Shown here: positions 6,770 to 13,918 of the stretch, in pieces
Layout: each line of letters starts with the position of its first letter
Position numbering within the stretch: position 1 is the stretch's first letter
NCBI GenBank assembly: GCA_905221605.1
Contig: CAJNDS010000468.1
Coordinates: 98,148-118,147 of the forward strand
Source: Symbiodinium natans
Taxonomy: Eukaryota > Sar > Dinophyceae > Suessiales > Symbiodiniaceae
Length of the DNA: 20,000 nt
Direction of reading: 5' to 3'
Position numbers and translations under genes: made by a program
The notes under the pieces: model-generated
The model's database searches: none
The model's input: the letters and a program-made list of their open reading frames with translations, nothing else
What the model was told of the DNA's origin: nothing

Positions 6770-6910
6770 CTGTACCCTGATACCCTAACACCCTTCAAAA
6801 CCCACCCTCTACCCTGAACCCTAAGCCCTGAGCCCTCAACCCGAAACCCTGAACCCTGAACCCTAAACCCTAAACCCTAAACCCTAAACCCTAAACCCTC
6901 AACCCTCAAC
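6770..6910 (-). repeat. CCCTAAA array
   Basis: Degenerate CCCTGAA/CCCTAAG at the left, then about eight good CCCTAAA and CCCTCAA units. It borders the donor side of the 6911-6969 exon (GTTGAGGG on the gene strand). Confidence 0.85.
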
Positions 6911-6969
6911 CCTGAGCCAGGCCGTGAAAGGCCCTGGCCTGACCACTGGCAGTCCACCTTGGGGCAAGC
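6911..6969 (-). CDS. putative exon, TSP1 start
   Basis: 19 codons plus two bases after CTGCCCCAG, ending at GTTGAGGG. It reads ACPKVDCQWSGQGLSRPGS. CP.VDC.WS is the usual linker plus opening of a tandem TSP1 unit (ACP.VDC..SxW). The second Trp expected after it is absent, so an alternative donor at GTCAGG (6943) is possible. Phase (2 out) matches the 6365-6395 exon. Confidence 0.5.
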
Positions 6970-7037
6970 CTGGGGCAGTGGTGCTTCAGGGGCTTTCGGG
7001 TGTTTGTTGGGGGTGTAGCGTTTAGGGCTTCCCTAAA

Positions 7038-7096
7038 ACCTAAACCCTAAACCCTAAACCCTAAACCCTAAGCCCTAAACCCTAAACCCTAAACCG
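7038..7096 (-). repeat. CCCTAAA array
   Basis: Seven to eight units, mostly perfect. Confidence 0.9.
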
Positions 7097-7099
7097 CAG

Positions 7100-7335
7100 G
7101 GGTGAATGGTCTTGCGGCCTCAGGGGGCTTAGGTCTACGGATTTTAGGTATGGGTGCGTGGTTGATGGGTGTCAGTCTTATGGGTTTGACTCACATACTT
7201 ATACAACTACCCATACTTATAAAAATCACACATACTTATCACCTTACTGAGAACTACCCCCATGAACCTCCAAGTACGTGGACCCTCATGAACAAGCACG
7301 GGGCGGGAAAAGCCGGTTTAGGTGAGGGCTCAGGG
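7100..7335. other. unique island with ACTTATA motifs; relative of 4440-4570
   Basis: Contains CATACTTAT three times (7194-7240) and, at 7260-7277, CCATGAACCTCCAAGTAC, identical to the inverse of 4426-4443. This looks like a second, partial and oppositely oriented copy of the foldback intron family. The plus strand is open for 84 codons, but the reading is repeat-like and has no support as a gene. Confidence 0.45.
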
Positions 7336-7535
7336 GGTTTAGGGTTTAGGGTTTAGGGTTTAGGGGTTAGGGGTTAGGGGTTAGGGGTTCGGGGTTAGGG
7401 GTTAGGGGTTAGGGGTTAGGGGTTAGGGGTTAGGGGTTAGGGGTGAGGGGTGAGGGGTTAGGGGTTAGGGGTTAGGGGTTAGGGGTTAGGGGTTAGGGGT
7501 TAGGGGTTAGGGGTTAGGGGTTAGGGGTTGGGGTT
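7336..7535 (+). repeat. TTAGGGG array
   Basis: Begins as TTTAGGG for three to four units, then changes to about 24 copies of TTAGGGG (7361-7530), with a few TCGGGG and TGAGGGG variants. It is the only block of this heptamer in the window. Confidence 0.95.
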
Positions 7536-7546
7536 TGGCAAAATGC

Positions 7547-7574
7547 CTTCGCGATGTCTGCCGGGTTGGAAACC
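7547..7574 (-). CDS. putative short exon
   Basis: After GCGTGCCAG, ending at a possible GC donor (AAG then GCATTT). It reads VSNPADIAK; G/C-ending codons dominate. Joined to 7811-7860 the phase fits (2+1) and the peptide is smooth. No domain recognised. If the GC donor is wrong, the frame continues a few codons further (AFCQ). Confidence 0.35.
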
Positions 7575-7589
7575 CTGGCACGCCGCTTC

Positions 7590-7805
7590 ATGCCCTAAGC
7601 CCTAAGCCGCTGAAGCCCTGAGGCCCTAAAGCCCTTAAACCCTAAGGCCCTAAAAACCCCAGGCCCTAAAACCCTCAAAACCCTAAGGCCCTAAGACCCT
7701 AAAGTCCTACAGCCCTGAGCCCTCTAAGGCCTTAAGAAACCCCAAAAAAGCCCCAAAGCCCTGACCCCTAAACCCTAAACCCTAAACCGCCTAAACCCTA
7801 AACCC
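7590..7805 (-). repeat. degenerate CCCTAAA/CCCTAAGG block
   Basis: Loose C-strand repeats rich in CCCTAAGGC and CCCTAAAGC variants, becoming regular CCCTAAA at 7768-7810. The most diverged array that still keeps its orientation. Confidence 0.75.
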
Positions 7806-7810
7806 TAAAC

Positions 7811-7860
7811 TCCCAAAAGAGTGCCTCGGTGTTGCACGCAGCCACCTCGCCAAGGTCAGC
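7811..7860 (-). CDS. putative exon
   Basis: 16 codons plus two bases, from CTCGTGCCAG to GTTTAGGG. The donor GT is the first base pair of the telomere array. It reads ADLGEVAACNTEALFW. Most codons end in G or C. A clean example of an exon delimited on both sides by telomere repeats. A single Cys and no clear domain. Confidence 0.45.
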
Positions 7861-7867
7861 CTGGCAC

Positions 7868-8165
7868 GAGGGTTTAGGGTTTAGGGTTTAGGGTTTAGGG
7901 TTTAGGGTTTAGGGTTTAGGGTTTAGGGTTTAGGGTTTAGGGTTTAGGGGGTTTAGGGTTTAGGGGGTTTAGGGAGTTTAGGGAGTTTAGGGAGTTTAGG
8001 GGGTTTAGGGTTTAGGGGGTTTAGGGGGTTTAGGGGGTTTAGGGGGTTTAGGGGGTTTAGGGGGTTTAGGGGGTTTGGGGGGTTTAGGGGGTTTAGGGGG
8101 TTTAAGCCTTAGGGCTCAGGGCTTATAGGACGTAGGGATTTAGGGCTTAGGGCTTAGGGCTTAGG
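7868..8165 (+). repeat. TTTAGGG then TTTAGGGGG array
   Basis: About eleven TTTAGGG units (7870-7945), then a block with two extra G (TTTAGGGGG and TTTAGGGAG, 7946-8103), then GGGCTTA variants to 8165. Confidence 0.9.
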
Positions 8166-8640
8166 GCTTGGGGTTTAGCTTCTCAAGTCCATGCAGTGTA
8201 ACACACACCTATATGAAAGAATACACGCCCACCCAATGGTCCCACATCATCAGGTGTATGTATATAACACGGCAAACCAAACATGAACACATTTGGCCAA
8301 GACGCAACCAACAAGCAAAACATTTACACATTAAGCCAACAGGCGCACCAACTTGTCCTGCAGCCAAGACGCACTGATAAGCAATCAACCACAGGTAGCA
8401 GGCCCCTGACGCCCCTCATGAAATCCCCAACCCCAAACCCGAAACCCTTGAAGCCCAAAAAGGATGCGCCTTTAAAGGAAGCCTTTAAAGGAAGCCGCTG
8501 AATCTTAGGGTTGTTACATTTTCCCTGAGTATGCTTCCCTTACCTGGGGAATCCTTATATACGCCATAACACCCAAGGGCAAATACTATATACGCCATAA
8601 CACCCAAGGGCAAATACTTTAACCATATTAGGGCCCTAAT
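8166..8640. other. unique island with small tandem duplications
   Basis: About 475 bp of AT-richer sequence. GCCTTTAAAGGAA occurs twice in tandem (8468-8493). A good minus-strand donor (CCCCAG then GTAAGG) lies at 8541-8550, but the exon it would end overlaps the 31-bp duplication and is not convincing. A plus-strand reading of about 70 codons has no coding signal. Confidence 0.4.
8556..8617 (+). repeat. 31-bp perfect tandem duplication
   Basis: Two identical 31-bp copies (8556-8586, 8587-8617) starting TATATACGCCATAACACCCA. Recent duplication, no visible function. Confidence 0.9.
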
Positions 8641-9075
8641 CCCGAAACCCTAACCCCTGCACCCGAAACCCTAAACACTAAAACCGTAAACCCTAGCCCT
8701 AAACCCTAAACCCTAAACCCGAGCATATTCCTCACATCTGCCCTTAGACTAAAAGCAAGACTTGAAGTTGTTGGAGGGGTCTCCGAAAGAAAGGCCAAGG
8801 GGTTTCGGGTTTAGGGTTTCGGGTTTCGGGTTTGGGGTTTAGAGTTTAGGGTTAGGGTTTAGGGTTTAGGGTTTAGGGTTTAGGGTTTAGGGTTTAGGGT
8901 TTAGGGTTTAGGGTTTAGGGTTTAGGGTTTAGGGTTTAGGGGTTTAAGGGTTTAGGGTTTAGGGTTTGGGGTTGAAGGGCTTAAGGTTGTGGAGGACTTT
9001 TTGGAGTTTCTGCGGAGGTGTTTAGGGGGTTGAGGGTTAGGGTTTAGGGCTTAACCTACACCCTAAACCCTACCC
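8641..9075. repeat. CCCTAAA block, island, TTTAGGG array
   Basis: C-strand units at 8641-8720, a unique island of about 85 bp at 8721-8804 without a confident exon, a regular TTTAGGG array at 8805-8970, degenerate G-strand to 9050, and a short CCCTAAA at 9057-9073. Confidence 0.8.
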
Positions 9076-9085
9076 CGGCCATTAC

Positions 9086-9164
9086 TTCTGAAGGCCTTGC
9101 ACTGGCCCGACGAGCTGGTCCCGTTCAGTGCGCGCTCGCGGGTCATCAGGCCCCCGCCGCAATC
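9086..9164 (-). CDS. putative exon, TSP1 repeat second half
   Basis: 26 codons plus one base, from CTTTCAAG to the donor GTAATG. It reads DCGGGLMTRERALNG, then TSSSGQCKAFR. CGGGxxxRxR followed by G.C is diagnostic of TSP1. 23 of 26 codons end in G or C, the strongest bias in the window. A TTTAGGG array follows on the right and a CCCTAAA stub lies to the left. Confidence 0.65.
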
Positions 9165-9194
9165 CTTGAAAGCTTTGGCTTTAGGAGCTTCAGG

Positions 9195-9400
9195 TTAGGG
9201 TTTAGGGTTTAGGGTTTGGGGTTTAGGGTTTAGGGTTTAGGGTTTAGGGTTTAGGGTTTAGGGTTTAGGGTTTAGGGTTTAGGGTTTAGGGTTTAGCGTT
9301 TAGGGTTTAGGGTTTAGCGTTTAGGGTTTAGGGTTTAATCAGGGATTGGGATTAAGGTTTTTGGTCTTTAGCGTTTAGGGTTCAGGGGAGGTTCAGGGTC
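9195..9400 (+). repeat. TTTAGGG array
   Basis: About 20 units with TTTAGCG and TTTGGGG variants, regular to 9337, then degenerate. From 9400 to 9535 there is a unique, AT-richer stretch without a recognisable gene. Confidence 0.9.
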
Positions 9401-9534
9401 TGGAGGTTTAGAGGCTTACGGGTAAAACAACTAACATATAGGGGCCTGAATCAAATTAGAACAGGGTTTTGGGGGGGTATTATAGTATAAATACCAAGGG
9501 AGCTTAAGGGAATAATACTAGTAATGATTGCGAC

Positions 9535-9606
9535 CCCTACCCTAACCCCTAAACCCTAAACTCTAAACCCTAAACCCTAAACTCTAAACCCTAAACCCTA
9601 AACCCT
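9535..9606 (-). repeat. CCCTAAA array
   Basis: Ten units, three of them CTCTAAA. It borders the 3' side of the 9636-9865 exon candidate. Confidence 0.85.
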
Positions 9607-9635
9607 CTTCAGGAGCAGGCTCTCTATCACAGAAC

Positions 9636-9865
9636 CCTTCGGTTTCCCTGGCCTTCAGCCCCTTCCAGGGCGTTCTGCTTGAGCCTTTCCTGGATCCTGG
9701 ACACAAGCCATGGTTTGCCTCTGCCTCTTCTCCGTTCCGCCGCTTCCACGCTTTCATCTTGCCAGTCTCTCTTTGCGTGTTTGAAGGCGCTGTGCATATG
9801 GCCATTGGGTGTGCGCCGCCATTCGGCATGTTCTTGCTCCGCGTTCTTCGCGTCAACTTGTGCCA
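9636..9865 (-). CDS. putative long exon, charged helical segment
   Basis: The longest coding-like island: 76 codons after AGCACCCAG, ending at GTTCTG just before in-frame TGA and TAG. It is highly charged, with AEQEHAEWRRTPNGHMHSAF, KRDWQDESVEAAERRRGRG and SRIQERLKQNALEGAEG, and looks helical or coiled. No cysteines, so it is not TSP1. It could be a terminal exon (stop at 9627-9629) of a separate gene, or an insertion between TSP1 exons. Two other frames are also open, so the frame rests on composition and codon use. Confidence 0.45.
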
Positions 9866-9958
9866 CTGGGTGCTTGGGGCTCGGGGCTTCCTGAGGGTTT
9901 AGGGTTTAGAGCTTGGGGTTTAGCGTAAGGGTCGGGTGTATGGCTTAAGGCTAGTAAC

Positions 9959-10023
9959 GTTGATGCAGGTTGTTTGGTTTACACAGAAACTCTGCTTCTT
10001 GGGGATGTTAGTACAACTTCTGC
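9959..10023 (-). CDS. putative cysteine-rich exon
   Basis: 21 codons plus two bases between GGTCTAAG and GTTACT. It reads RSCTNIPKKQSFCVNQTTC, with three cysteines spaced 9 and 5 apart, as in the C-terminal part of an extracellular disulphide-rich repeat. Not enough to name the fold. Confidence 0.4.
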
Positions 10024-10077
10024 CTTAGACCTAGACCCTAAATCCTAAACCCACTGCAATGACTCGGCATAACAGTT

Positions 10078-10182
10078 GTGGCCCTAAACCCGAAAAGCCT
10101 AAACCCTAAACCCTAAACCCTAAACCCTAAACCCTAATTAAATCCTAAACCCTAAACCCTAATTAAACCCTAAACCCTCAAC
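10078..10182 (-). repeat. CCCTAAA array
   Basis: About twelve units with two AATTAAA interruptions. Confidence 0.85.
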
Positions 10183-10222
10183 CCCTCAAAGACAGCTCCC
10201 CTTTGAATCCAGCCTCGCTGTC
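10183..10222 (-). CDS. putative short exon
   Basis: Begins after GCTCAG (or five bases later after GACAG) and runs to GTTGAGGG. With the shorter start the phase fits the 10592-10655 exon and reads DEAGFKGELSL; codons are mostly G/C-ending. Weak: two acceptors are possible and the island is very small. Confidence 0.3.
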
Positions 10223-10229
10223 CTGAGCT

Positions 10230-10430
10230 CGCCTTAAACCCTAGCTCAAAAAAACCTACAACCAATTCTAAGCCCCCAAAACCCAAACTCCAAAGCCAAA
10301 AACCTAAACCCTAAACCCTAGACCCTAAACCCTAAGCACTAGACCCTAGACCCTAAACCCTAAACCCTAAGCCCTAAACCCAAAATCCTAAATCCTAAAA
10401 CCCTGGAACTCCGGAGTGTAGGGGATTGCC
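10230..10430 (-). repeat. degenerate CCCTAAA block
   Basis: Loose C-strand repeats, regular at 10305-10380 with CCCTAGA variants. No gene seen. Confidence 0.75.
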
Positions 10431-10550
10431 CTAAACCCCAGGCCCCTGAACCCCACCTAGGGACCTTTTCTTTGGTGTGGTTTAGGGTTTATGGTTTCGG
10501 GCTTAGTTCGGGTGTAGGGTTAAGGGTTAAGTATTTGGTTTAGCAAGCAA

Positions 10551-10585
10551 CCCCCCCCCCCCCCCCAAAAAAAAAAAAAAAAAAA
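10551..10585 (+). repeat. C16-A19 homopolymer pair
   Basis: Sixteen C followed directly by nineteen A. On the gene strand it is T19-G16 placed right after the donor GTTCAG of the 10592-10655 exon, replacing the usual TTTAGGG array. Confidence 0.95.
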
Positions 10586-10591
10586 CTGAAC

Positions 10592-10655
10592 TCATCGGCC
10601 TGCGTGCAAGCGCTCCACCGGGACCACTGCCCAAGAACCTCGGTGGTGCTGTGGG
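10592..10655 (-). CDS. putative exon, TSP1 repeat first half
   Basis: 20 codons plus two bases at each end. It follows CATCCAAG and ends at GTTCAG. It contains EVLGQWSRWSACTQAD, a classic TSP1 opening (WSxWSxC). 16 of 20 codons end in G or C. The phase agrees with the upstream 10773-10861 exon (1+2). Other frames lack this motif. One of the two best domain calls in the window. Confidence 0.65.
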
Positions 10656-10689
10656 CTTGGATGAAGCTAGGGTTCCAGGGTTTCTGGTT

Positions 10690-10737
10690 TGTGGTTTAGG
10701 GTTTAGGGTTTGACGTTTAGGGTGTAGGGTTTAGGGT
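10690..10737 (+). repeat. short TTTAGGG array
   Basis: About six units with TTTGACG and TGTAGGG variants. Confidence 0.8.
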
Positions 10738-10772
10738 GAAAATCATTGTGCTCGCACATCTCGTGAATTAAC

Positions 10773-10861
10773 ATTGGCTTCGATGGATGTTCGACTTGAT
10801 GCTGGAGAGCTTTGTCGCGCAATCCAGGCCCGTGCAGTCTCTGTGCCAGTGCCAAATCACC
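10773..10861 (-). CDS. putative exon, cysteine-containing
   Basis: 29 codons plus one base at each end, after (TG)n-TTATAG and before GTTAAT. It reads VIWHWHRDCTGLDCATKLSS then IKSNIHRSQ. About 20 codons end in G or C. Two other minus frames are also open, one giving LHGPGLRDKALQHQVEHP, so the frame rests on codon bias and phase fit with 11745-11806 (2+1). Confidence 0.4.
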
Positions 10862-10863
10862 CT

Positions 10864-10866
<3 letters not shown>

Positions 10867-10916
<50 letters not shown>
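10867..10916 (+). repeat. (AC)25 microsatellite
   Basis: Perfect 50-bp dinucleotide run. On the gene strand it is (TG)25 directly upstream of the acceptor TTATAG, taking the place of a polypyrimidine tract. Confidence 0.98.
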
Positions 10917-10920
<4 letters not shown>

Positions 10921-11195
10921 ACCCTAAACCCCTAAACCCCTACGCCCCTAAACCCCTGAAGCCCTACTAAATCCTCAACCCCTATTAAACCCTAAACCCC
11001 TAAACCCCGATGAAACCCTAAACCCCTAACCCCTCAAGACCCTCAAGACCCTCAAGACCCTCAACCCTAAGCCCTAAACCCCTAAACCCCTAAACCCCTA
11101 AACCCCTAAACCCCTAAACCCCCAAACCCCTAAACCCCTAAACCCGCAAACCCCGAAGTCCGAAGCCCCGTAATCCTGAACCCCTGAGCCCCCTG
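10917..11195 (-). repeat. CCCCTAAA array
   Basis: C-strand block in which the octamer CCCCTAAA predominates (regular at 11068-11150), with CCCTCAAGA triplets at 11031-11060. 11195-11220 is a short island without an exon call. Confidence 0.9.
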
Positions 11196-11224
11196 GTCGC
11201 GAGGATTTCAAGTCGAAGCTTCTT

Positions 11225-11330
11225 GGGTTCAGGGTTGAGGGTTTAGGGTTGAGGGTTTAGGGTTTAGGGTTGAGGGTTTAGGGTTTAGGGTTTAGGGTTT
11301 GGGGTTTAGGGTTTAGGGTTCAGGGGTTTA
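11225..11330 (+). repeat. TTTAGGG / TTGAGGG array
   Basis: About 14 units, TTGAGGG alternating with TTTAGGG at the left. 11331-11405 is degenerate G-strand. Confidence 0.85.
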
Positions 11331-11409
11331 TGGCTTGGGAGGATTCTGGGAGGGCTTTGGGGAGTCTAGGGCCTGAAAGCTTTTGGGGGCCTCAGGGTTG
11401 TCAAAGCCC

Positions 11410-11635
11410 TCTACACCCTAAAACCCTACAGCCCTACACCCTAAGCCCTAAACCCTAAACCCCTGAACCTCTAAAACCTCTGAAACTGTAAAGCTTTCAA
11501 GCCCTACACCCTCGGCAACCCCGCCCCCTAACCCCGCCCCCTAAACCCCAAACCCCTAAACCCTAAACCCCTAAACCCCTAAACCCCCAAACCCTAAACC
11601 CTAAACCCCTAAACCCCCCAACGCCCCCGCCACCC
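11410..11635 (-). repeat. CCCTAAA / CCCCTAAA block
   Basis: Degenerate to 11520, then mixed CCCTAAA and CCCCTAAA with two CCGCCCCCTAA units. Confidence 0.8.
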
Positions 11636-11646
11636 CTCCGCACAAA

Positions 11647-11775
11647 CGCCGCCGGTCGGCGTAATCCTCGAAGACCTAAACCCTAAACCCTAAACCCTAA
11701 ACCCTAAACCCTAAACCCTAAACCCTAAACCCTAAACCCTAAACCTCCGCCGGGCGGCGCAATCTTCGAAGACCT
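11647..11775 (-). repeat. 98-bp direct duplication: exon end plus telomere array
   Basis: The 31 bp at 11745-11775 (end of the 11745-11806 exon) recur at 11647-11677 with 27 of 31 identical, separated by a 67-bp CCCTAAA array (11678-11744). On the gene strand the copies read VFEDCAARRR and VFEDYADRRR. Duplication of an exon end together with its array is the simplest reading. Confidence 0.8.
11678..11744 (-). repeat. CCCTAAA array, perfect
   Basis: Nine and a half uninterrupted CCCTAAA units between the two copies of the duplicated exon end. Confidence 0.95.
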
Positions 11776-11806
11776 CGCAGCTCTCTGGGCCGCAGGGGCC
11801 CAACTC
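11745..11806 (-). CDS. putative exon, cysteine-rich TSP1-associated
   Basis: 20 codons plus two bases, from CTCCTCCAG to GTTTAGGG. It reads ELGPCGPESCEVFEDCAARR. Three cysteines with short spacing and 17 of 20 codons ending in G or C. Polypyrimidine tract and acceptor are among the best in the window, and the donor is the first telomere repeat. It could be the end of a TSP1 unit or a linker. Confidence 0.55.
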
Positions 11807-11826
11807 CTGGAGGAGACTGGGGGGGG

Positions 11827-12055
11827 TGTAGGTTGAGGGTTTGGGGTGTAGGGTTTGGGGTTTAGGGTTTGGGGTCTAGGGTTTAGGGTTTTGGGGTTTG
11901 GGGTTTTGGGTTTGGTGTAGGTTGAGGGGTTTAGCGTTTGGGGTCTAGGGTTTAGGGTTTGGGGTTTAGGGTTTGGAGTTAAGGGTCTGGGGTTTAGGGT
12001 TTGGGGTTTAGCGTTTAGGGTTTGGGGTTTAGGGGTTCAGGGGTTTAGGGGTTTA
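11827..12055 (+). repeat. TTTGGGG/TTTAGGG degenerate array
   Basis: About 30 units alternating TTTAGGG, TTTGGGG, TCTAGGG and TGTAGGG in no fixed order. Confidence 0.85.
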
Positions 12056-12310
12056 GATTATAGATCAAAGGAGCGCAGTGACTGTCATGCGTGAAATTAT
12101 ATATAGTAAACGAATAAACGAAGCGAATGCACAAGTATTGTTTACGCCTTCGAAACTTCATTGGGATTTTGGTGCACGGGCAGCGCAGTAGCAATTTATG
12201 ATCGCGGGGATGTGCAAATAAAATTTAAAATGTTCCTCTTCGAGCGAAAAAAGAATACATCTTAGTTTGCTTATAAATAGTAATGCACTAGGAATATCAA
12301 ACCCTGCGAT
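12056..12310. other. AT-rich unique island
   Basis: About 250 bp of clearly different composition (ATATATAG, AAATAAAATTTAAAATG, TTATAAATAG), lacking telomere motifs. No frame on either strand looks coding. It could be an organelle-derived or transposon fragment; I cannot identify it. Confidence 0.45.
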
Positions 12311-12404
12311 ACGGGGGTGCTCAGGCTTCAGGGGCTCAGGGGATTGTGGGGCTGAGGGTTTAGGGTCCAGAGTAACCCTAAACCCTAAACCCTAAATCCT
12401 AAAC

Positions 12405-12506
12405 CCCGGTGCCTCCAAAGTCACCATCTCCTTGATGAAGCAGTTGCCCGGGGAAGTCTCATCCACCTTCAGGCACGACCCGACAGGTCGGTGTGTGGGT
12501 GTGGGG
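12405..12506 (-). CDS. putative exon, cysteine-containing
   Basis: After CCATGGAG, ending at GTTTAGGA, which starts the array. It contains VGSCLKVDETSPGNCFIKEM; most codons end in G or C. It could be the C-terminal part of the TSP1 unit opened at 12814-12872, but the phase with that exon does not fit. The plus strand is also open (VTISLMKQLPGEVSSTF), so strand is not settled. Confidence 0.4.
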
Positions 12507-12513
12507 CTCCATG

Positions 12514-12585
12514 GGGTTTAGGGTTTAGGGTTTAGGGTTTAGGGTTTAGGGTTTAGGGTTTAGGGTTTAGGGTTTAGGGCTTAGA
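12514..12585 (+). repeat. TTTAGGG array
   Basis: Nine perfect units. Confidence 0.95.
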
Positions 12586-12629
12586 TCCAGTAACTGGGAA
12601 AGCCCAAGCTCCTTCCATATAGCTTCTTT

Positions 12630-12808
12630 TAAACCCCAAACCCTAGGCCGTAAGCCCCCAAACCCTAACCCCGAAACCAAAAACAGCCCTTCTAAGCCCA
12701 AAATCCCTAAACAGCCCTACACCCAGAACCCAAAACCGCCCTAAGTCCCAAACCCTAAACGGCCCAAAACCCTAAACCCTAAACCCCAAACCCTAAACCC
12801 TAGAACCC
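12630..12808 (-). repeat. degenerate CCCTAAA block
   Basis: Loose to 12765, regular CCCTAAA at 12767-12802. It borders the donor side of the 12814-12872 exon. Confidence 0.8.
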
Positions 12809-12813
12809 TTCAC

Positions 12814-12872
12814 CACTTCCAGCCTGGCGCTTGCGCGACCGCTGGCCCTCGCAGGTGGCGGTGCAGGCGCCC
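12814..12872 (-). CDS. putative exon, TSP1 repeat core
   Basis: 19 codons plus one base at each end, from GACTGAG to the donor GTGAAG. It reads GACTATCEGQRSRKRQAGS: C..TC.G.RSR.R is the TSP1 core, with the two cysteines and the R.R.R strand. 16 of 19 codons end in G or C. Other frames lack the motif. The spare bases also fit a join to 13784-13857 or 13662-13711. Confidence 0.65.
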
Positions 12873-12884
12873 CTCAGTCATGGG

Positions 12885-12980
12885 TTTGGGTTTTGAGGGT
12901 TGAGGATTTTGGGGTTTAGGGTTTAGGGTTGGGGTTTAGGGTTTAGGGTTGAGGTTTTAGAGTTTAGGGCTTCAGGGTAA
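12885..12980 (+). repeat. TTTAGGG-like array
   Basis: About twelve degenerate units with TTGGGGT and TTGAGGT variants. Confidence 0.8.
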
Positions 12981-12984
12981 AGGT

Positions 12985-13325
12985 TACCCTACGTCCCAAA
13001 TCCTGAAACCCTTACATGGCGCAAATATGTATGTATATATATATATGTAGATATATATATATATATGTGCAAAAACTAGACAAGGAGTACATACGTGTGT
13101 ACGAAATCACATACATATGTCTGTATATCTACATAGAGAGAGAAAGAGAGAGGCGTCTAGTTCCCTCATTCCCTGCTCAAAACCAGTGAGTCTACGATGC
13201 TCTGAATGAAAAGCTCCTGCCAGCTACCTGAACGCTGTCGCCCTAAAAGCCAAAATAAGCCATGAAATCCCTGGAAGCCCCAAGCCACCACCCTAAGCTT
13301 TAAGCTTACGGGACTGCTGGGGGAC
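12985..13325. other. AT microsatellites and unique island
   Basis: (AT)n with interruptions at 13028-13067, an AG-rich run at 13134-13152, then unique sequence. A possible minus-strand exon after GCTGGCAG near 13218 reads ELFIQSIVDSLVL, but its limits are unclear and it is not called separately. Confidence 0.5.
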
Positions 13326-13362
13326 TATTCAGGGATCTGAAGTTGGCTCGCATGCCTCCCCC
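13326..13362 (-). CDS. putative short exon
   Basis: Twelve codons plus one base after (T)8GCGCAG, ending at GTCCCC. It reads GGGMRANFRSLN, loosely like the GGG..R.R stretch of TSP1. The phase fits 13516-13552 read in its second frame. Too short to be sure. Confidence 0.3.
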
Positions 13363-13515
13363 CTGCGCAAAAAAAACACACACACAATATGAATGAATCA
13401 GCACCTATGCACTCACCAATTGTTATAAGGAGCTGTTTATACACTCAGAACTATCGTAGGAACCCGGACCTAAACCCCAACCCTCTAACAACCTCATATG
13501 AAGGCTCAACCCTAC

Positions 13516-13552
13516 CACATATCGGAAGTCTCGTCGGTGTACCCAGAAGGCC
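13516..13552 (-). CDS. putative short exon
   Basis: 37 bases between CGGGTACAG and GTAGGG. Joined in phase to 13662-13711 it reads AFWVHRRDFRYV; in the other open frame it reads PSGYTDETSDM. Splice signals are good, the frame is uncertain. The plus strand carries a 64-codon open frame without coding character. Confidence 0.3.
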
Positions 13553-13661
13553 CTGTACCCGTTATTTGAAGTTTAGGGCTTAAGGGTTTAGGTTTACGGT
13601 TTTGGGTGCAATGCATGTGGAGTTAAAAACGACAGCATGTTGAAAGCCGCTTGGGCTTTAC

Positions 13662-13711
13662 ATATTTAAGGCCTGCAGGATTGGGAATAGACCCTCGGCC
13701 ATGTAGGTGTC
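13662..13711 (-). CDS. putative exon
   Basis: 16 codons plus two bases between CATACTGAG and GTAAAG. It reads DTYMAEGLFPILQALN. A hydrophobic helix-like segment with mostly G/C-ending codons. No domain recognised. The islands to either side lack long telomere arrays. Confidence 0.35.
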
Positions 13712-13739
13712 CTCAGTATGAAGCCCCGAAGCCCCGACG

Positions 13740-13783
13740 CCCCTAAACCCTCAACCCTAAACCCTAAACCCTAAAACCTAAAC
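13740..13783 (-). repeat. CCCTAAA array
   Basis: Five to six units. On the gene strand this begins GTTTAGG and serves as donor for 13784-13857. Confidence 0.85.
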
Positions 13784-13857
13784 CCCTCAAAAGAAAACAT
13801 CATCTGGGCCGTGCACCAGTCCTCCCAGTCCGACATCGTGCACTCCACCGGCACGCC
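13784..13857 (-). CDS. putative exon, TSP1-like first half
   Basis: 24 codons plus two bases after a strong acceptor (GTTCTTCTCAG), ending at GTTTAGG. It starts GVPVECTMSDWEDWCTAQMM. C..SDW..W is the TSP1 opening strand, though the cysteine follows the second Trp directly instead of after two residues. G/C-ending codons dominate until the last four. The plus strand is open too, but has no motif. Confidence 0.5.
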
Positions 13858-13918
13858 CTGAGAAGAACAGGTTTCATCTCACGGGGCACCTCGAGGCTTC
13901 CAGAATTCAGGGAGCCTG

